Assembly: GCA_009377645.1 (NCBI GenBank)
Contig: WHTQ01000018.1
Coordinates: 1-58,183 of the forward strand
Length of the DNA stretch: 58,183 nucleotides
DNA from: Micromonosporaceae bacterium
Lineage (GTDB): Bacteria; Actinomycetota; Actinomycetes; Mycobacteriales; Micromonosporaceae
Direction: 5' to 3'
Positions within the stretch are counted from its first letter, which is position 1. Every line of letters begins with the position of its first letter. Shown one piece after another: positions 33,527 through 43,000 of this stretch. The notes beneath the pieces were generated by a model that did not search any database, was not told where the DNA came from, and saw only the letters and a list, made by a program, of their open reading frames with translations. Made by a program: the position numbers and the translations under genes.

Positions 33527-33928
33527 ATGGTAACCGAGGAACCAGGCCCTGGGCCAGAGCCAGGGCCAGGGCCGGCCGAGAAGCTGGCGGCGCTGCTGGA
33601 GAGTGCACCACCCGAGATCCGCCGCGAGATCACGGCCTGGCTGCTGTGCCAGCCGCGGGCGGCCGACCTGGTAGCCAGCGGCCCCTGGCTCCCGCCGCAC
33701 CTGAACGTGGTGCCGCGGTCGCCGGCCGAGGTCGCCGCCCGGGTCCGGCAGCTGGCTGCCGGCATGCCCGCCAGCGCCGACAGCCAGATGGTGACGCTGC
33801 GGCTGCCGGCCTCCCGGCACGCCGCGCTGCGGGCCTGGTGCGCCGAGCACGGGTTCAGCATGGCGGCGGTGGTGCGCGGGCTGGTCGAGCGGTTCCTGGA
33901 GGAGCAGGCCGGCCCTCAACCCGGTTGA
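33527..33928 (+). CDS. small protein with C-terminal ribbon-helix-helix-like domain
   Basis: A 133-residue protein. A Gly-Pro repeat N-terminus (EEPGPGPEPGPGPAEK) is followed by a helical middle. The C-terminal segment reads QMVTLRLPASRHAALRAWCA then HGFSMAAVVRGLVERFLEE: a strand plus two helices, as in CopG-type RHH regulators. I infer a DNA-binding autorepressor acting on the palindrome that covers its own -10 box. The mRNA is probably leaderless. The TGA at 33926-33928 lies inside an intergenic palindromic repeat. Confidence 0.65.
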   Translation: MVTEEPGPGPEPGPGPAEKLAALLESAPPEIRREITAWLLCQPRAADLVASGPWLPPHLNVVPRSPAEVAARVRQLAAGMPASADSQMVTLRLPASRHAALRAWCAEHGFSMAAVVRGLVERFLEEQAGPQPG

Positions 33929-33973
33929 TCGTGGAGTTTCGTCGGCGGGTCGCGCCGGAACTCCATGGTCAAC
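33924..33973. repeat. intergenic palindrome (family B, copy 1) supplying both convergent stops
   Basis: A 50-base inverted repeat from GTTGATCGTGGAGTTTCG to its imperfect complement ending GGTCAAC. It contains the TGA of the RHH gene and the stop of the minus-strand nuclease gene. Its reverse complement matches the element at 46626-46686 closely. A role as bidirectional terminator is likely at this site. Confidence 0.8.
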
Positions 33974-36900
33974 GTGACCTGAGGAGACCGATCTCGGCGG
34001 ACAGGCCGGCCGCCGCCTCGGGTGTGACCAGCCCGAACCGGGCGAAGGCCTGGAGCGCCACCACGGCGGCGGCGAGCACGGTGTCGGCGGGGGTGGTGAG
34101 GCCCCGGTCCTGGAGCCGCTCGGCGGTGGCGAGCAGGGCCAGGACGGTGCGGGCGGCCGGGGTGGACAGGTCGCCGGTGGCGAGCAGGTGGTCGATCAGC
34201 GCCCGGACCGCCGGGAAGGTCGGGGTGGCGGCCAGGCGCACCACCTGCGGGTCGTGGTCGCTGACCCCGAACCGGCCGTACCCGGGCGGCTGGCCGGCCG
34301 CGTCCGCCGGCCAGTCCACATTGATCTTCGCGGAGTGGACGTCCACGACGACGGCGCGCAGGGACGGGCTGGTCCAGAGGTGGTCCAGGGTCTGGGCCTG
34401 GCCCTGGAAGCCGAACGAGTACGTGGCGGCCGGGGCGCCGGCCAGCAGCGCGTCGTGGAGGTTGGTCAGCGGCGACTCGTAGAGCTGGCGGAGCTGGTCG
34501 CTGGGGCCGACGCCGATGCCCGGGATCGGGGTGCCCGGCGGGTACGGGTCGTCCGGGCGCGGGAACACGTTCAGGTCGCCGCCGACCAGGATCCGGGCGT
34601 CCGGCTCAGCCGCCAGCAGCGCGTCCGCGATCCGGGCATTGTAGACCGCCTGTTCGGTGCGTTGCCGGACCCGGTTGTCCGGCCCGGAGCTGAGATGGTT
34701 GTCGACCAGGTAGAGGTCGGTCCAGGTGGAGGTGCCGATGCCGGCCCGCCAGACCCGGAACTGCGCGACCTGGGCCGGGCGGCTGAACACGTTCAACCCG
34801 TCGCAGGCGGTCGGACCGGAACCGGCGCAGGTCTCGGCGACGTCGTCGGGCAGCGCCGCGTTCAGCGACTTCGGGTTGGACACGTCGGCGTTGAACGGCA
34901 GTGGGGTGCCGGGGTAGTCGACCTGCGGGTCGGAGCCGAGCACCGGGTGGGCCGGGTCGGCCGCGGGCAGCACCACCCGGTCGGTGCGGTAGAGGTAGCC
35001 GGTGGTGATGCCGCGCAGGTCGCCGCTGTCCAGGTCGGCGGCCACGTCGTACGCCGGGCCGCCCTGCTCGGCGATCACCAGCGCCAGCTCGTGCAGGCTG
35101 TCCGGACGGCCGTCCGTACCGGTGTTGCCGGCCCCCGGGTTGGTCAGGTCGCAGTCGAGCCGGTCGGCACCGAGCCCGGGCCCGGTCTCCGGGGTCCACT
35201 GCGGAGAGACCCGACACACGTCCTGCGCCTCGGTCTCCTGGGCCAGCAGGATGTCCGGGCTGTGCAGGTCGAGCCGGATCTGCTGCGCCATCCGCTGCAA
35301 CCGGGCCTGGTGCTCGGCGTCGCTGCCGGGCACGAAGTCGAACGGCGGGGTGACACTCTCGCCGTCGGCGAAGCAGCCCGGGTTGCCGGCGAAGTCGCAG
35401 CCGGAGCTCGGGCTGTCCCGGAAGTCGTAGAGGTTCTCCACGTTGTAGGTGGCGATCGACAGCTCCCGCTCCCGGTCGGCCGCCGGCACCGGAGCGTTGC
35501 CGGCCGGGTCCGGGCCGCCGGTGTCCAGCGCGAGCTGGTCGACCACGTTGACGGTGTACTTGCCGAAGGACAGGTAGACGCCGCCGCGGTTGGTGGCGGT
35601 GATGGTGTCGAACGTCTTGGCCGGGGCCAGGACGGCGTCCGGGTCACCGGTGGTGCCCTTGACCCCGAAGCTGCCGAGCACGAACCGGTAGCCGTTGCCG
35701 TCGTCGAACCCGGTCTGCGGCTGGTTGTCGAGCGGGTGCACGTCCCGGAACACCCGCCGGGCGTACGGGTCGGGACGGGTGGCCACCGGGTGGTCGCCGC
35801 GGATCGCCCACACCTCGGCGTCGGTGCCGGCGAACACGTCCCGGCCACCGACCACCAGGCTGCCGGCCGGGACGGCGAGCTGCATGCCGAGCTGGCGCCG
35901 GTGGTAGCGCAGCGAGTCCCCGGCGTCGTCGGGCGGGTCGATCTCGGCGACCGCGACCGTGTCCTCAATGTCCAGTCCGGTGTCGGTGACCTCCCACACG
36001 AAGCTGGACGAGCCGCTGAACTGGGTCATCCCGAAGAACTGGCCGACCTGCCCGCGCAGCACGATCTCGTCCCCGACCGTGACCGGCCAGTCGTTGCCGA
36101 CCTGCTCCCGGGCCGGCCCCTCGGCCTCGGTGCGCAGCGTGGTGAAGTCGCCGTTGAACACGAAGCTGCCGTCCGAGGAGCGCGGGTCGCCGTCGGTGCG
36201 GTCCGCCCGCTCCTGCAGGAAGAAGCCCCGGTTTCCGTTGCCCTCCCGGGTGAGCTGGGTGACCACCGCCCGGACCGCCACCCGCTGCCCCAGCAGCGGG
36301 GACGTGAAGTCGGTCTGGCCGTCGGCGATCGCGCCCTGCGCCGCGCCGACCGGCACCAGCGGCAGCACCTCGATCGCGGCGGTGCAGGTCCCTTCCTCCC
36401 CGCCCGTGGCGGTGGCGGTGACCGTGGCCTGGTAGCTGCCGGCGGTGACGTCGTCGCTGATCGCGAGGGTGCCGGTGGCGGTGCCGCCGGGGCCGGGCGC
36501 GGGCACCACGTCGATGACCGCGATCGTGCCCTCGGCGGGGACCGGGTTGACCGCCACCGCCAGGCCGGTGACGGTGGCGCCGGCGGCGGTCGCGGTCAGG
36601 TCCCGATGCGCCGGGTAGGTCTCGGTGGTGCTCACATCGAACCCGGGCACCGGCGAGGTCGGGCAGGTCACCGTCACCGGCGGTTCGCCGGGATCGCCGC
36701 CGTCGCACGGGGTCGCCGGGGTGGCGGTGTTGCGCGGAGTGGGCGGGTTGGCGGTGCCGAAGTCCGCCGGGTTGTCGTCGGTGTCGCGGCAACCGCCGTC
36801 CAGCCGCACCGCCGCCACCGGGTTGGACAGGGTCGGCGCCGGGCCGCTCCCCTCGAAGCAGCTCGCCCCGCTGCCGTACCCCACGAAGTCGACCGCCGCC

Positions 36901-37349
36901 CCGGCCGGGCAGGTGCCGGTCAGCGGGGTGGTGGTGGCCACCAACGCGACCTTGCCGCTGCCGGCCGCCATGGCGGTGCTCCCGGTCGCGTCCGGCTCCG
37001 GCAGCGGCTGGCTGCCACCGGCCCCGGCGGCCTGCCGCACCAGGAAGTGCTGGCCCGGCGCCAGGCTGCCGGACAGCGGCGTCACCAGCCAGGTCGAGCC
37101 GGCCGCGGACGCGTACTGCACACTCCACCCGTCCAGCGACACTGGCAGAGAACCAGAGTGGAACAGCTCCACGAAGTCGTGGGTGTAGAGCGCACCGCTG
37201 TTGCCGCCACCCCCGTACACCTGGCTGACCACTACCGCGGGTGGCGACTCCTGGGCGGCCGCGGGGGGCACCGCCACCAGGCTCAGCAGCAGCGCGGCGG
37301 CGCTGGCCGGGGCGAGCAGTACGCGGGCGGTGGCGAGACGTGTGGACAC
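33969..37349 (-). CDS. secreted multidomain nuclease (ExeM/NucH-like endonuclease/exonuclease/phosphatase)
   Basis: A 1126-residue exported protein. Signal peptide at about 1-33. Lamin-tail domain at about 38-195 (VVVSQVYGGGGNSGALYTHDFVELF). Ig-like and OB-fold-like regions at about 225-480. EEP nuclease domain from about 660 (LSIATYNVENLYDF) with LLAQETEAQD, NHLSSG and VGGDLNVF motifs, ending SDHDPQVVRL. A helical C-terminal domain of about 90 residues (from PAVRALIDHLLATGDL) looks FIMAH-like. Relatives degrade extracellular DNA for nutrients or biofilm dispersal. GTG 37349 has GGGAG 6 bases upstream. Confidence 0.88.
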   Translation of the reverse strand: MSTRLATARVLLAPASAAALLLSLVAVPPAAAQESPPAVVVSQVYGGGGNSGALYTHDFVELFHSGSLPVSLDGWSVQYASAAGSTWLVTPLSGSLAPGQHFLVRQAAGAGGSQPLPEPDATGSTAMAAGSGKVALVATTTPLTGTCPAGAAVDFVGYGSGASCFEGSGPAPTLSNPVAAVRLDGGCRDTDDNPADFGTANPPTPRNTATPATPCDGGDPGEPPVTVTCPTSPVPGFDVSTTETYPAHRDLTATAAGATVTGLAVAVNPVPAEGTIAVIDVVPAPGPGGTATGTLAISDDVTAGSYQATVTATATGGEEGTCTAAIEVLPLVPVGAAQGAIADGQTDFTSPLLGQRVAVRAVVTQLTREGNGNRGFFLQERADRTDGDPRSSDGSFVFNGDFTTLRTEAEGPAREQVGNDWPVTVGDEIVLRGQVGQFFGMTQFSGSSSFVWEVTDTGLDIEDTVAVAEIDPPDDAGDSLRYHRRQLGMQLAVPAGSLVVGGRDVFAGTDAEVWAIRGDHPVATRPDPYARRVFRDVHPLDNQPQTGFDDGNGYRFVLGSFGVKGTTGDPDAVLAPAKTFDTITATNRGGVYLSFGKYTVNVVDQLALDTGGPDPAGNAPVPAADRERELSIATYNVENLYDFRDSPSSGCDFAGNPGCFADGESVTPPFDFVPGSDAEHQARLQRMAQQIRLDLHSPDILLAQETEAQDVCRVSPQWTPETGPGLGADRLDCDLTNPGAGNTGTDGRPDSLHELALVIAEQGGPAYDVAADLDSGDLRGITTGYLYRTDRVVLPAADPAHPVLGSDPQVDYPGTPLPFNADVSNPKSLNAALPDDVAETCAGSGPTACDGLNVFSRPAQVAQFRVWRAGIGTSTWTDLYLVDNHLSSGPDNRVRQRTEQAVYNARIADALLAAEPDARILVGGDLNVFPRPDDPYPPGTPIPGIGVGPSDQLRQLYESPLTNLHDALLAGAPAATYSFGFQGQAQTLDHLWTSPSLRAVVVDVHSAKINVDWPADAAGQPPGYGRFGVSDHDPQVVRLAATPTFPAVRALIDHLLATGDLSTPAARTVLALLATAERLQDRGLTTPADTVLAAAVVALQAFARFGLVTPEAAAGLSAEIGLLRSR

Positions 37350-37456
37350 AGCGAACTCCCGTGGCTAGGCCGCCCCCGTGCGACACTCCCACGATAGGGC
37401 GCCCGGCCGACGCCGCCCAGCATCGCCCGGATGAACCCTCCGTTAACCTCGTCCAG

Positions 37457-37846
37457 GTGCGACTGCTGCTTCTCCACGCGTTCCCGTTGGACGGGCGGAT
37501 GTGGCTGGGGCAGCTCTTCGACCCGGCCGCCGATCCGGGGGTGGTGGCGCAGGCCCGGGCACTGGCGCTCGCGCAGCGGCCAGGCGACCTGGCCCGGGCC
37601 ATCACTGCCTTTCACAGCCGACCGGACCTGACCAGGGTGGTGGAGAGCTGGGACAAGCCACTGACCGTCGTGGTCGGTGACCGGGACGGCGTCACCGCAG
37701 ACCCGGTCGAGAAGGCGGCGGCGCTGGCCGCCCTCAGTCCCCGGGGGCGGCTGCAGGTGGTGCCGGGCGCCGGCCACTTCCCCAACCTGCAGCGCTCAGC
37801 CGAGTTCAACGCGATCCTCACCCGCACGATCCAGGCCTGCCGATGA
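37457..37846 (+). pseudogene. alpha/beta-hydrolase remnant lacking the nucleophile region
   Basis: A 129-residue frame. The N-terminus (VRLLLLHAFPLDGRMW) is a typical first strand with the oxyanion loop of alpha/beta hydrolases. The C-terminal half keeps the acid (GDRDGV) and the histidine (VVPGAGHFPNLQ). The middle, with the GxSxG nucleophile elbow and about 90 residues, is missing; the sequence jumps in frame from the first strand to the lid/late part. The promoter survives: TAACCT (37444-37449) lies 7 bases before the GTG. It is probably an inactive deletion product, although the frame is open. Confidence 0.7.
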
Positions 37847-37892
37847 CCGACCGGTACGGTCAGGGCGCCAGGCGCCGGACACCGGCCCAGCC

Positions 37893-37922
37893 TTGCACAC
37901 GGGGGCTGTGTGCACGTATTAT
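37893..37922 (+). promoter_or_regulatory. promoter of vapBC module 2 with inverted repeat
   Basis: -35 TTGCAC (37893-37898), 18-base spacer, -10 TATTAT (37917-37922), then 6 bases to the vapB ATG. TGCAC (37911-37915) and GTGCA (37925-37929) form an inverted repeat around the -10, a sensible VapBC autoregulation site. Confidence 0.6.
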
Positions 37923-37928
37923 GTGTGC

Positions 37929-38174
37929 ATGAACCTTACTCTGTCCGTGGCCGATGACGTGGTGGAGCGTGCCAGGGCGGCAGCACGCCAGCAGGGCACG
38001 AGCCTCAACGCCCTGGTCCGGCGCTACCTGGAGAGCCTCGCCGGGGGCGGGCGCGGGGAGGACCTGGCTGGCCAGTTCGACGCGCTATGGCGGGAGCGCT
38101 CTGGCCGTTCCGGTGGATGGCGCTTCAACCGGGATGAGCTGTATGAGGACCGGCTCGGTCCTGGACGCCAGTAG
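37929..38174 (+). CDS. vapB: VapB-type antitoxin (TA module 2)
   Basis: An 81-residue antitoxin. The N-terminal ribbon-helix-helix is MNLTLSVADDVVERARAAAR then QGTSLNALVRRYLESLAG. The C-terminal tail (FNRDELYEDRLGPGRQ) would neutralise the toxin. Start ATG 37929 follows the -10 by 6 bases. The TAG overlaps the toxin GTG by one base. Confidence 0.85.
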   Translation: MNLTLSVADDVVERARAAARQQGTSLNALVRRYLESLAGGGRGEDLAGQFDALWRERSGRSGGWRFNRDELYEDRLGPGRQ

Positions 38175-38587
38175 TGGACGGACGCACGTTCATCGACACC
38201 AATGTCTTCATCTACGCGGAAGACGAGGACCAAGTGGACAAGCGCCCAGTGGCCCGGGAGTTGATCCAGCAGCTAGCCCGGGAAGAGCGAGGTGTGGTGT
38301 CCACGCAAGTGCTCATGGAGTACGTGGCGGCGGCCCGGCGGCGGCTCAGGCTATCGCTGGCGCAGTGCCGCCAGTCGGTCCTGCTCATGTGCCGGTTCGA
38401 GGTTGTGCTGATCAGACCTGAGCAGGTGCTGGGGGCGCTCGACCTAGCCGGCACCTACTCATTGTCCCACTGGGACTCGTTGATCCTGAAGAGCGCCGCT
38501 GCGTCCGGCTGCCGGGTGCTCATCACCGAGGACCTGCAGCATGGGCAGACCATCGAGGGCGTTACCGTCCACAACCCGTTCGCATGA
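38174..38587 (+). CDS. vapC: VapC-type PIN-domain toxin (TA module 2)
   Basis: A 137-residue PIN-domain ribonuclease toxin. Acidic residues D8 (FIDTNVFIY), E49, D101 (SHWDSLIL) and D120 (ITEDLQHG) are in place. Its GTG overlaps the antitoxin stop (TAGTG). It is unlike the other two VapC proteins of the window in sequence, so the modules are not recent duplicates. Confidence 0.9.
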   Translation: MDGRTFIDTNVFIYAEDEDQVDKRPVARELIQQLAREERGVVSTQVLMEYVAAARRRLRLSLAQCRQSVLLMCRFEVVLIRPEQVLGALDLAGTYSLSHWDSLILKSAAASGCRVLITEDLQHGQTIEGVTVHNPFA

Positions 38588-38589
38588 GA

Positions 38590-40023
38590 TCACGGGCCGG
38601 GAGGGGGTTCGTCCAGCGACGCGAGCAGGCGCCGGAGCTCGGCGGCGAGCGCCTCCGGCACCTCGCCATCCTCCTGTAGCTCCTCGACCTCTTCCTGCAG
38701 GTCCTCGGCCTTCTCGCGGAGCTTCTCGGTTTGTCCTTCGGCGTTCTCGTTCGGTTTCTCAAGCTCCTTGACCAGGTCACGGAGCCTGTCCCGCAGCTTC
38801 TGGGCAGCGTCCTGGTCGAGCGTCCCGGCACCGCTGGCATCGCCGATCGCCTGGTCGATCTCGGCAACCACCGCACGTGGGTCGGCGGATGACGGCGCGG
38901 TGGCGGACGGCGGTCCGGTCGGGCCGAGTGATCCAGATCCGTCGGCGGGACCCGGGCCGCCGGTGGGCGGCGGGGCGTCGCGCGGCAGGGCGACCGCCAG
39001 GACCACCAGCCCGAGCACTACGGCGGCCACCGCGATGCCGGCCAGCAACAGCCGCCGGCCACCCCGAGGGGTCCCCAGTGTGGCCGGCCGGCGTCGGTTA
39101 ACCCTGGTGGGTGACACCGGCCGGGCCGCCGTGCCCACCGCCCGCGGCAGCGGGGCGGCCACCGTCGGCGGCTCGGCCGGGATGTTGGCGGCCGGGTCCG
39201 GCATGCCGGCCTGCCCGACGAGCACGGCGGCCACCCGCCGGGCGAGCGGGCGGTCCGCCGGGTCCGGCGACAGGCAGGCGCGCAGCAGCTGCTCCGCCTC
39301 CGGCGGCAGGGCCGGCAGCATCACCACTGGGGCGTCGCCGCCGGCCCGGTGGGCCACCGCCTCTGCCCAGCTGCCCAGGGTCGCCGGCGGGGCACCGGTC
39401 AGCGACTCGTAGAGCAGTACGCCGAGCGAGTAGAGGTCGCTGGCCGGCTGTGCGGGTGCCCATTCCAGCCGCTCCGGCGCGGTGTAGCTCGGCGTGCCGA
39501 CCAGTGCATCCTGGTCGATCGCCCCGACCAGCGCCGCGGTGCCGAAGTCGAGCACCTTGGCACCGTCCGCGGTGAGCATGACATTGCCGGGCTTGATGTC
39601 GTGGTGGACCACGCCCAGCTCGTGCGCGGCAGCGAGGGCAGCGGCGACGTGCGCGCCGATCCGGGCGGCCTCCGGCCAGGACAGCGGTCCCGCAACCGCC
39701 AGCCGGTGGGCAAGGCTCTCACCCTCGACCAGCTCCATCACCAGGTACGCCGCGCGGCCGCCGCCCGGCAACGCTGCCTCGCCGTAGTCGTACACCCGGG
39801 TGACGGCCGGGTGAGTCAGCCGGGCCGCGGCCCGGGCCTCCCGCCAGGTCGTCTCCCGGAGACCCGGATCAGCTTCGATCTCGGTGGCCAGCATCTTCAC
39901 CGCTACCGGACGGCCCAGCAGCTCGTCGGTGGCGCGCCACACCTGCGACATCCCACCGGTCCCGATCTGCTCAATCAGGACGAACCGGTTGTTCAGCCGC
40001 ATCCCAGGGGCTACCAGTGACAC
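38590..40023 (-). CDS. membrane Ser/Thr protein kinase (PknB-like, no PASTA)
   Basis: A 477-residue Hanks-type kinase. Gly-rich loop GTGGMSQVW, K43, catalytic loop HHDIKPGN (140-147), DFG at 159-161 and APE are all present. In the HRD motif the Arg is replaced by His141, so activation-loop control may differ. A transmembrane helix lies at about 327-350. The external part is a Pro/Gly stalk and a charged coiled coil (EKLREKAEDLQEEVEELQED) rather than PASTA repeats, suggesting sensing by protein contact. The GTG at 40023 has no good ribosome site; ATG at codon 8 is an alternative. Confidence 0.88.
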   Translation of the reverse strand: MSLVAPGMRLNNRFVLIEQIGTGGMSQVWRATDELLGRPVAVKMLATEIEADPGLRETTWREARAAARLTHPAVTRVYDYGEAALPGGGRAAYLVMELVEGESLAHRLAVAGPLSWPEAARIGAHVAAALAAAHELGVVHHDIKPGNVMLTADGAKVLDFGTAALVGAIDQDALVGTPSYTAPERLEWAPAQPASDLYSLGVLLYESLTGAPPATLGSWAEAVAHRAGGDAPVVMLPALPPEAEQLLRACLSPDPADRPLARRVAAVLVGQAGMPDPAANIPAEPPTVAAPLPRAVGTAARPVSPTRVNRRRPATLGTPRGGRRLLLAGIAVAAVVLGLVVLAVALPRDAPPPTGGPGPADGSGSLGPTGPPSATAPSSADPRAVVAEIDQAIGDASGAGTLDQDAAQKLRDRLRDLVKELEKPNENAEGQTEKLREKAEDLQEEVEELQEDGEVPEALAAELRRLLASLDEPPPGP

Positions 40024-40096
40024 CCACCAGTCTGCGCGATCTGGCCCGGTCCGCCAAGGGCGAGTCCCAGGAGGGCGCTTCCTTGGTGAACCTTGT

Positions 40097-43000
40097 CTAA
40101 CCTGTCGTCACCGCGCGGGTGATCTCCTGCTCGATCCGGTTGCCGTCGGTGTCCCACGCCTCCACCCGCAGCGAGGCGAAGTCGGCACCGGCCGGCGGCC
40201 GGAACGGGAGCACCGCCTGGAACTCGCCCTCCCCGAGCGGGCGGACCGGCCGCTCCAGCCAGCTGTCCCCGTCGTCGTACGAGACCCACAGCCGGGCTCC
40301 CGCCACCGGTGGACCGTCGGCGCCCGGCTGGTGCCGGACCTGCAGCCCCACGAACGGCGGGGTGTTCCCCACCGGCAGGGCGGTGTTCAGCAGGTCCACC
40401 GCGACGTCGTAGTCGACCAGCAGCATCGGCACGATCCCGGCCCCGCCGCCCGGCGCCGGGGCGGTGCCGAACTCCCAGGCCGTCGAGGTGCGGGTGGACA
40501 TGGTCCACCAGGGCGCGTCCCGGGCCACGTCCAGCTCCATCCGCACCCGGGACGGTTCCGGCGACAGCGGGAACTGACCGGACGGGCGGTCCGCCTCGGC
40601 GACCAGCTCGCCGTCCTCGTACAGCCGGAACTGAGCCTGGTCGATGCTGGCGTGCTGGTGGCTCCAGTGCCCGCGCTGGCTGTCGCTGAACCCGGCGATC
40701 AGCAGGTCCAGGACGTCGCCGTCGCGGACCACCGGGATGCTCGAATGCCACGGCGAGCCCTCGATCAGCCCCGGCTTGACCGGTTGCCTCATCCAGGTCC
40801 GGGTCTCCACGGCGCCGGGCTGATACTCCATCCGCGGCGCGTTCATCCGGGCGACCAGCGACGACACCGGCGGCCCGGCGAACCACAGCGACCGGGTCCA
40901 GGAGGTGTCCACGGTGGCCAGATAGTCGGTCCGGACCCCGGGGGCGGGGACGTCCTCGAAGATCCCCAGCGAGCCGGTCTGCCACGGCCGCCACCAGTGC
41001 CGGACCTCCTGCACGGTCTGCTCCGGCGAGTCGGCGACGTGGGCGTAGAACTCCTGGTGCGAGGTGGCCAGCTGGTCCGGGTGCACGACATAGTCCAGCG
41101 TGGACGGGATCGACCCGGTCTCCGGGAACACCACGTCGTAGAGCACCGCCGTGCCGATCGGGTCGGCCAGGTCGGCCAGCTGCCAACGGCTGTCCAGCTC
41201 GAAGAACCCGCGCTGGACCGGGTCGGTGGGCAGCGCCTGGAACACCGTGCCGTCGGCGAAGGCCTGCACCCCACGGGTGGCGCCCGGCCCCACCTCCGGC
41301 TCCCGGTGCAGGTTCACGGTAGTGCGGATCCGCGGCACCACGTCGTGGGCCGGCGTGTCCACGTTGATCGGGACGGCGGTACGCGCGTCGAACACGACCT
41401 CGACGTCCGCCTGCACCTCGATCTCGGGTTCGGCCACCGCGGTCCGCACGGTCGCGAACACCTCCCCGGCCGGGTGGGTGTCCGCGAACCCGTACACCGC
41501 GTACGTCCCCGGCGGCACCCGCACGTGCGCCACCCCGGCCGGGTCGTAGTTAACATTCAGCTCGAAGAACTCGTTGCGGTCCGCCACGTTCATCACCGTC
41601 AGCGCACCGGTGGCTGGACCGCCCTCGGTGTCGATCCCGCGCACGGTCAGGCCGTACCGCTCGCTCTCCTTGACGAACCCGACCGGGGTACGGACCGTCG
41701 GCGCGTCCTTCTGGTCGGCGACCAGGTAGCCGCCGTACTGCCCGAACTCACCGGCCGCGACGTCCACGGTGAGGGTGCCGGTGCCGGTGCCGCCGGGCGG
41801 GATGGTCAGGCTGTCCCGGTCCAGCGCCAGCAGCCCGGCCGCCGGTGGTGCCCCCTGCTCGTCGCGGACCTGCATCGACAGGGTGAGTGAGACCTCCTGG
41901 TCGGTCAGGTTGGTGTAGGTCACCGGCTTCGAGACCGGCTCGGCGTCGTCGTGCGGGTAGGGGAAGTAGCCCAGGTCCAGCGGGGCCGGGGCGGCCAGCA
42001 CGCTGGTCCCGGTCGCCGCGGCCAGGTCCAGCCGGCCACCGCCCTGCTGGAAGACGGTCAGGCCGGTACGCGGGACGCCGGTCGAGGCCAGTGCCGACTT
42101 CAGCTGCGCCCAGTCCCAGTCCGGATGCTGCTGGGCCAGGATCGCCGCCGCCCCGGCGACGTGCGGGGTGGCCATCGACGTACCACTGGCCGAGGTGTAG
42201 AAGTCGTCGACCGGGGACCCCAGCGAGGTGCCGGCCGCCCGGGCGGCCACAATGTCCACTCCGGGCGCGGTCAGGTCCGGCTTGATCGCGAAGTCACCGC
42301 GCCGCGGGCCGCGGCCGGAGCTGCCGGCCAGCTGCTCGGACTTGCTGACCGAGCCGACGGTCAGCGCGGAGCTCGCCGACCCGGGCGAGGACACCCCGGC
42401 GGTGCCGAGGTTTCCGGCGGCGATCACGAACAGGGTGCCGGTCTGCTCGGTGATCCGGTCCACCGCCTGGCTCAGCGGGTCGGTCCCGTCGGTGACGCCG
42501 CCGCCCAGGCTCATGCTCACCACGTCGGCACCGGCCTGGCCGGCGGCCCACTCCATGCCGGCGATGATCCACGAGTTCAGGCCGGAGCCGCCGTTGTCGA
42601 GCACCTTCCCGTTCACCAGGTCCGCCCCCGGTGCCACCCCGGTGCGGTCGCCGGCGCTGCCGGCGCCGGTGCCGGCCGCGGTGGCCGCCACATGGGTGCC
42701 GTGCCCATGCCCGTCGGCGGGGCTCGGGTCCGGGGTGAAGTTCCGGGCCGCCACCACCTCCCCGGCCAGGTCCGGGTGGTCGGCGTCGATGCCGGTGTCC
42801 AGCACCGCGATCGTGACGCCGGTCCCGTCGAAGCCGGCGTCCCAGGCGGCCGGGGCGCCGACCAGCTCGACGCTGTCGTGCAGGTCCGCCTCGACCCGCC
42901 GGTCCAGCCAGATCTTCTCGATCCCGGCCAGCTCCCGTTGCCGGGCGGCGGTCGCCGGTCCGGCCTGGACGTCCCGCCAGAACCGCTGCGCCGCCGCCGG

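Noticed and set aside
34188-37397. Open frame of 1069 codons on the plus strand opposite the secreted nuclease
   Set aside because: It is antisense to a clearly coding multidomain protein and consists of Arg/Gly/Val-rich low-complexity sequence, as expected from GC-biased codons read on the other strand.
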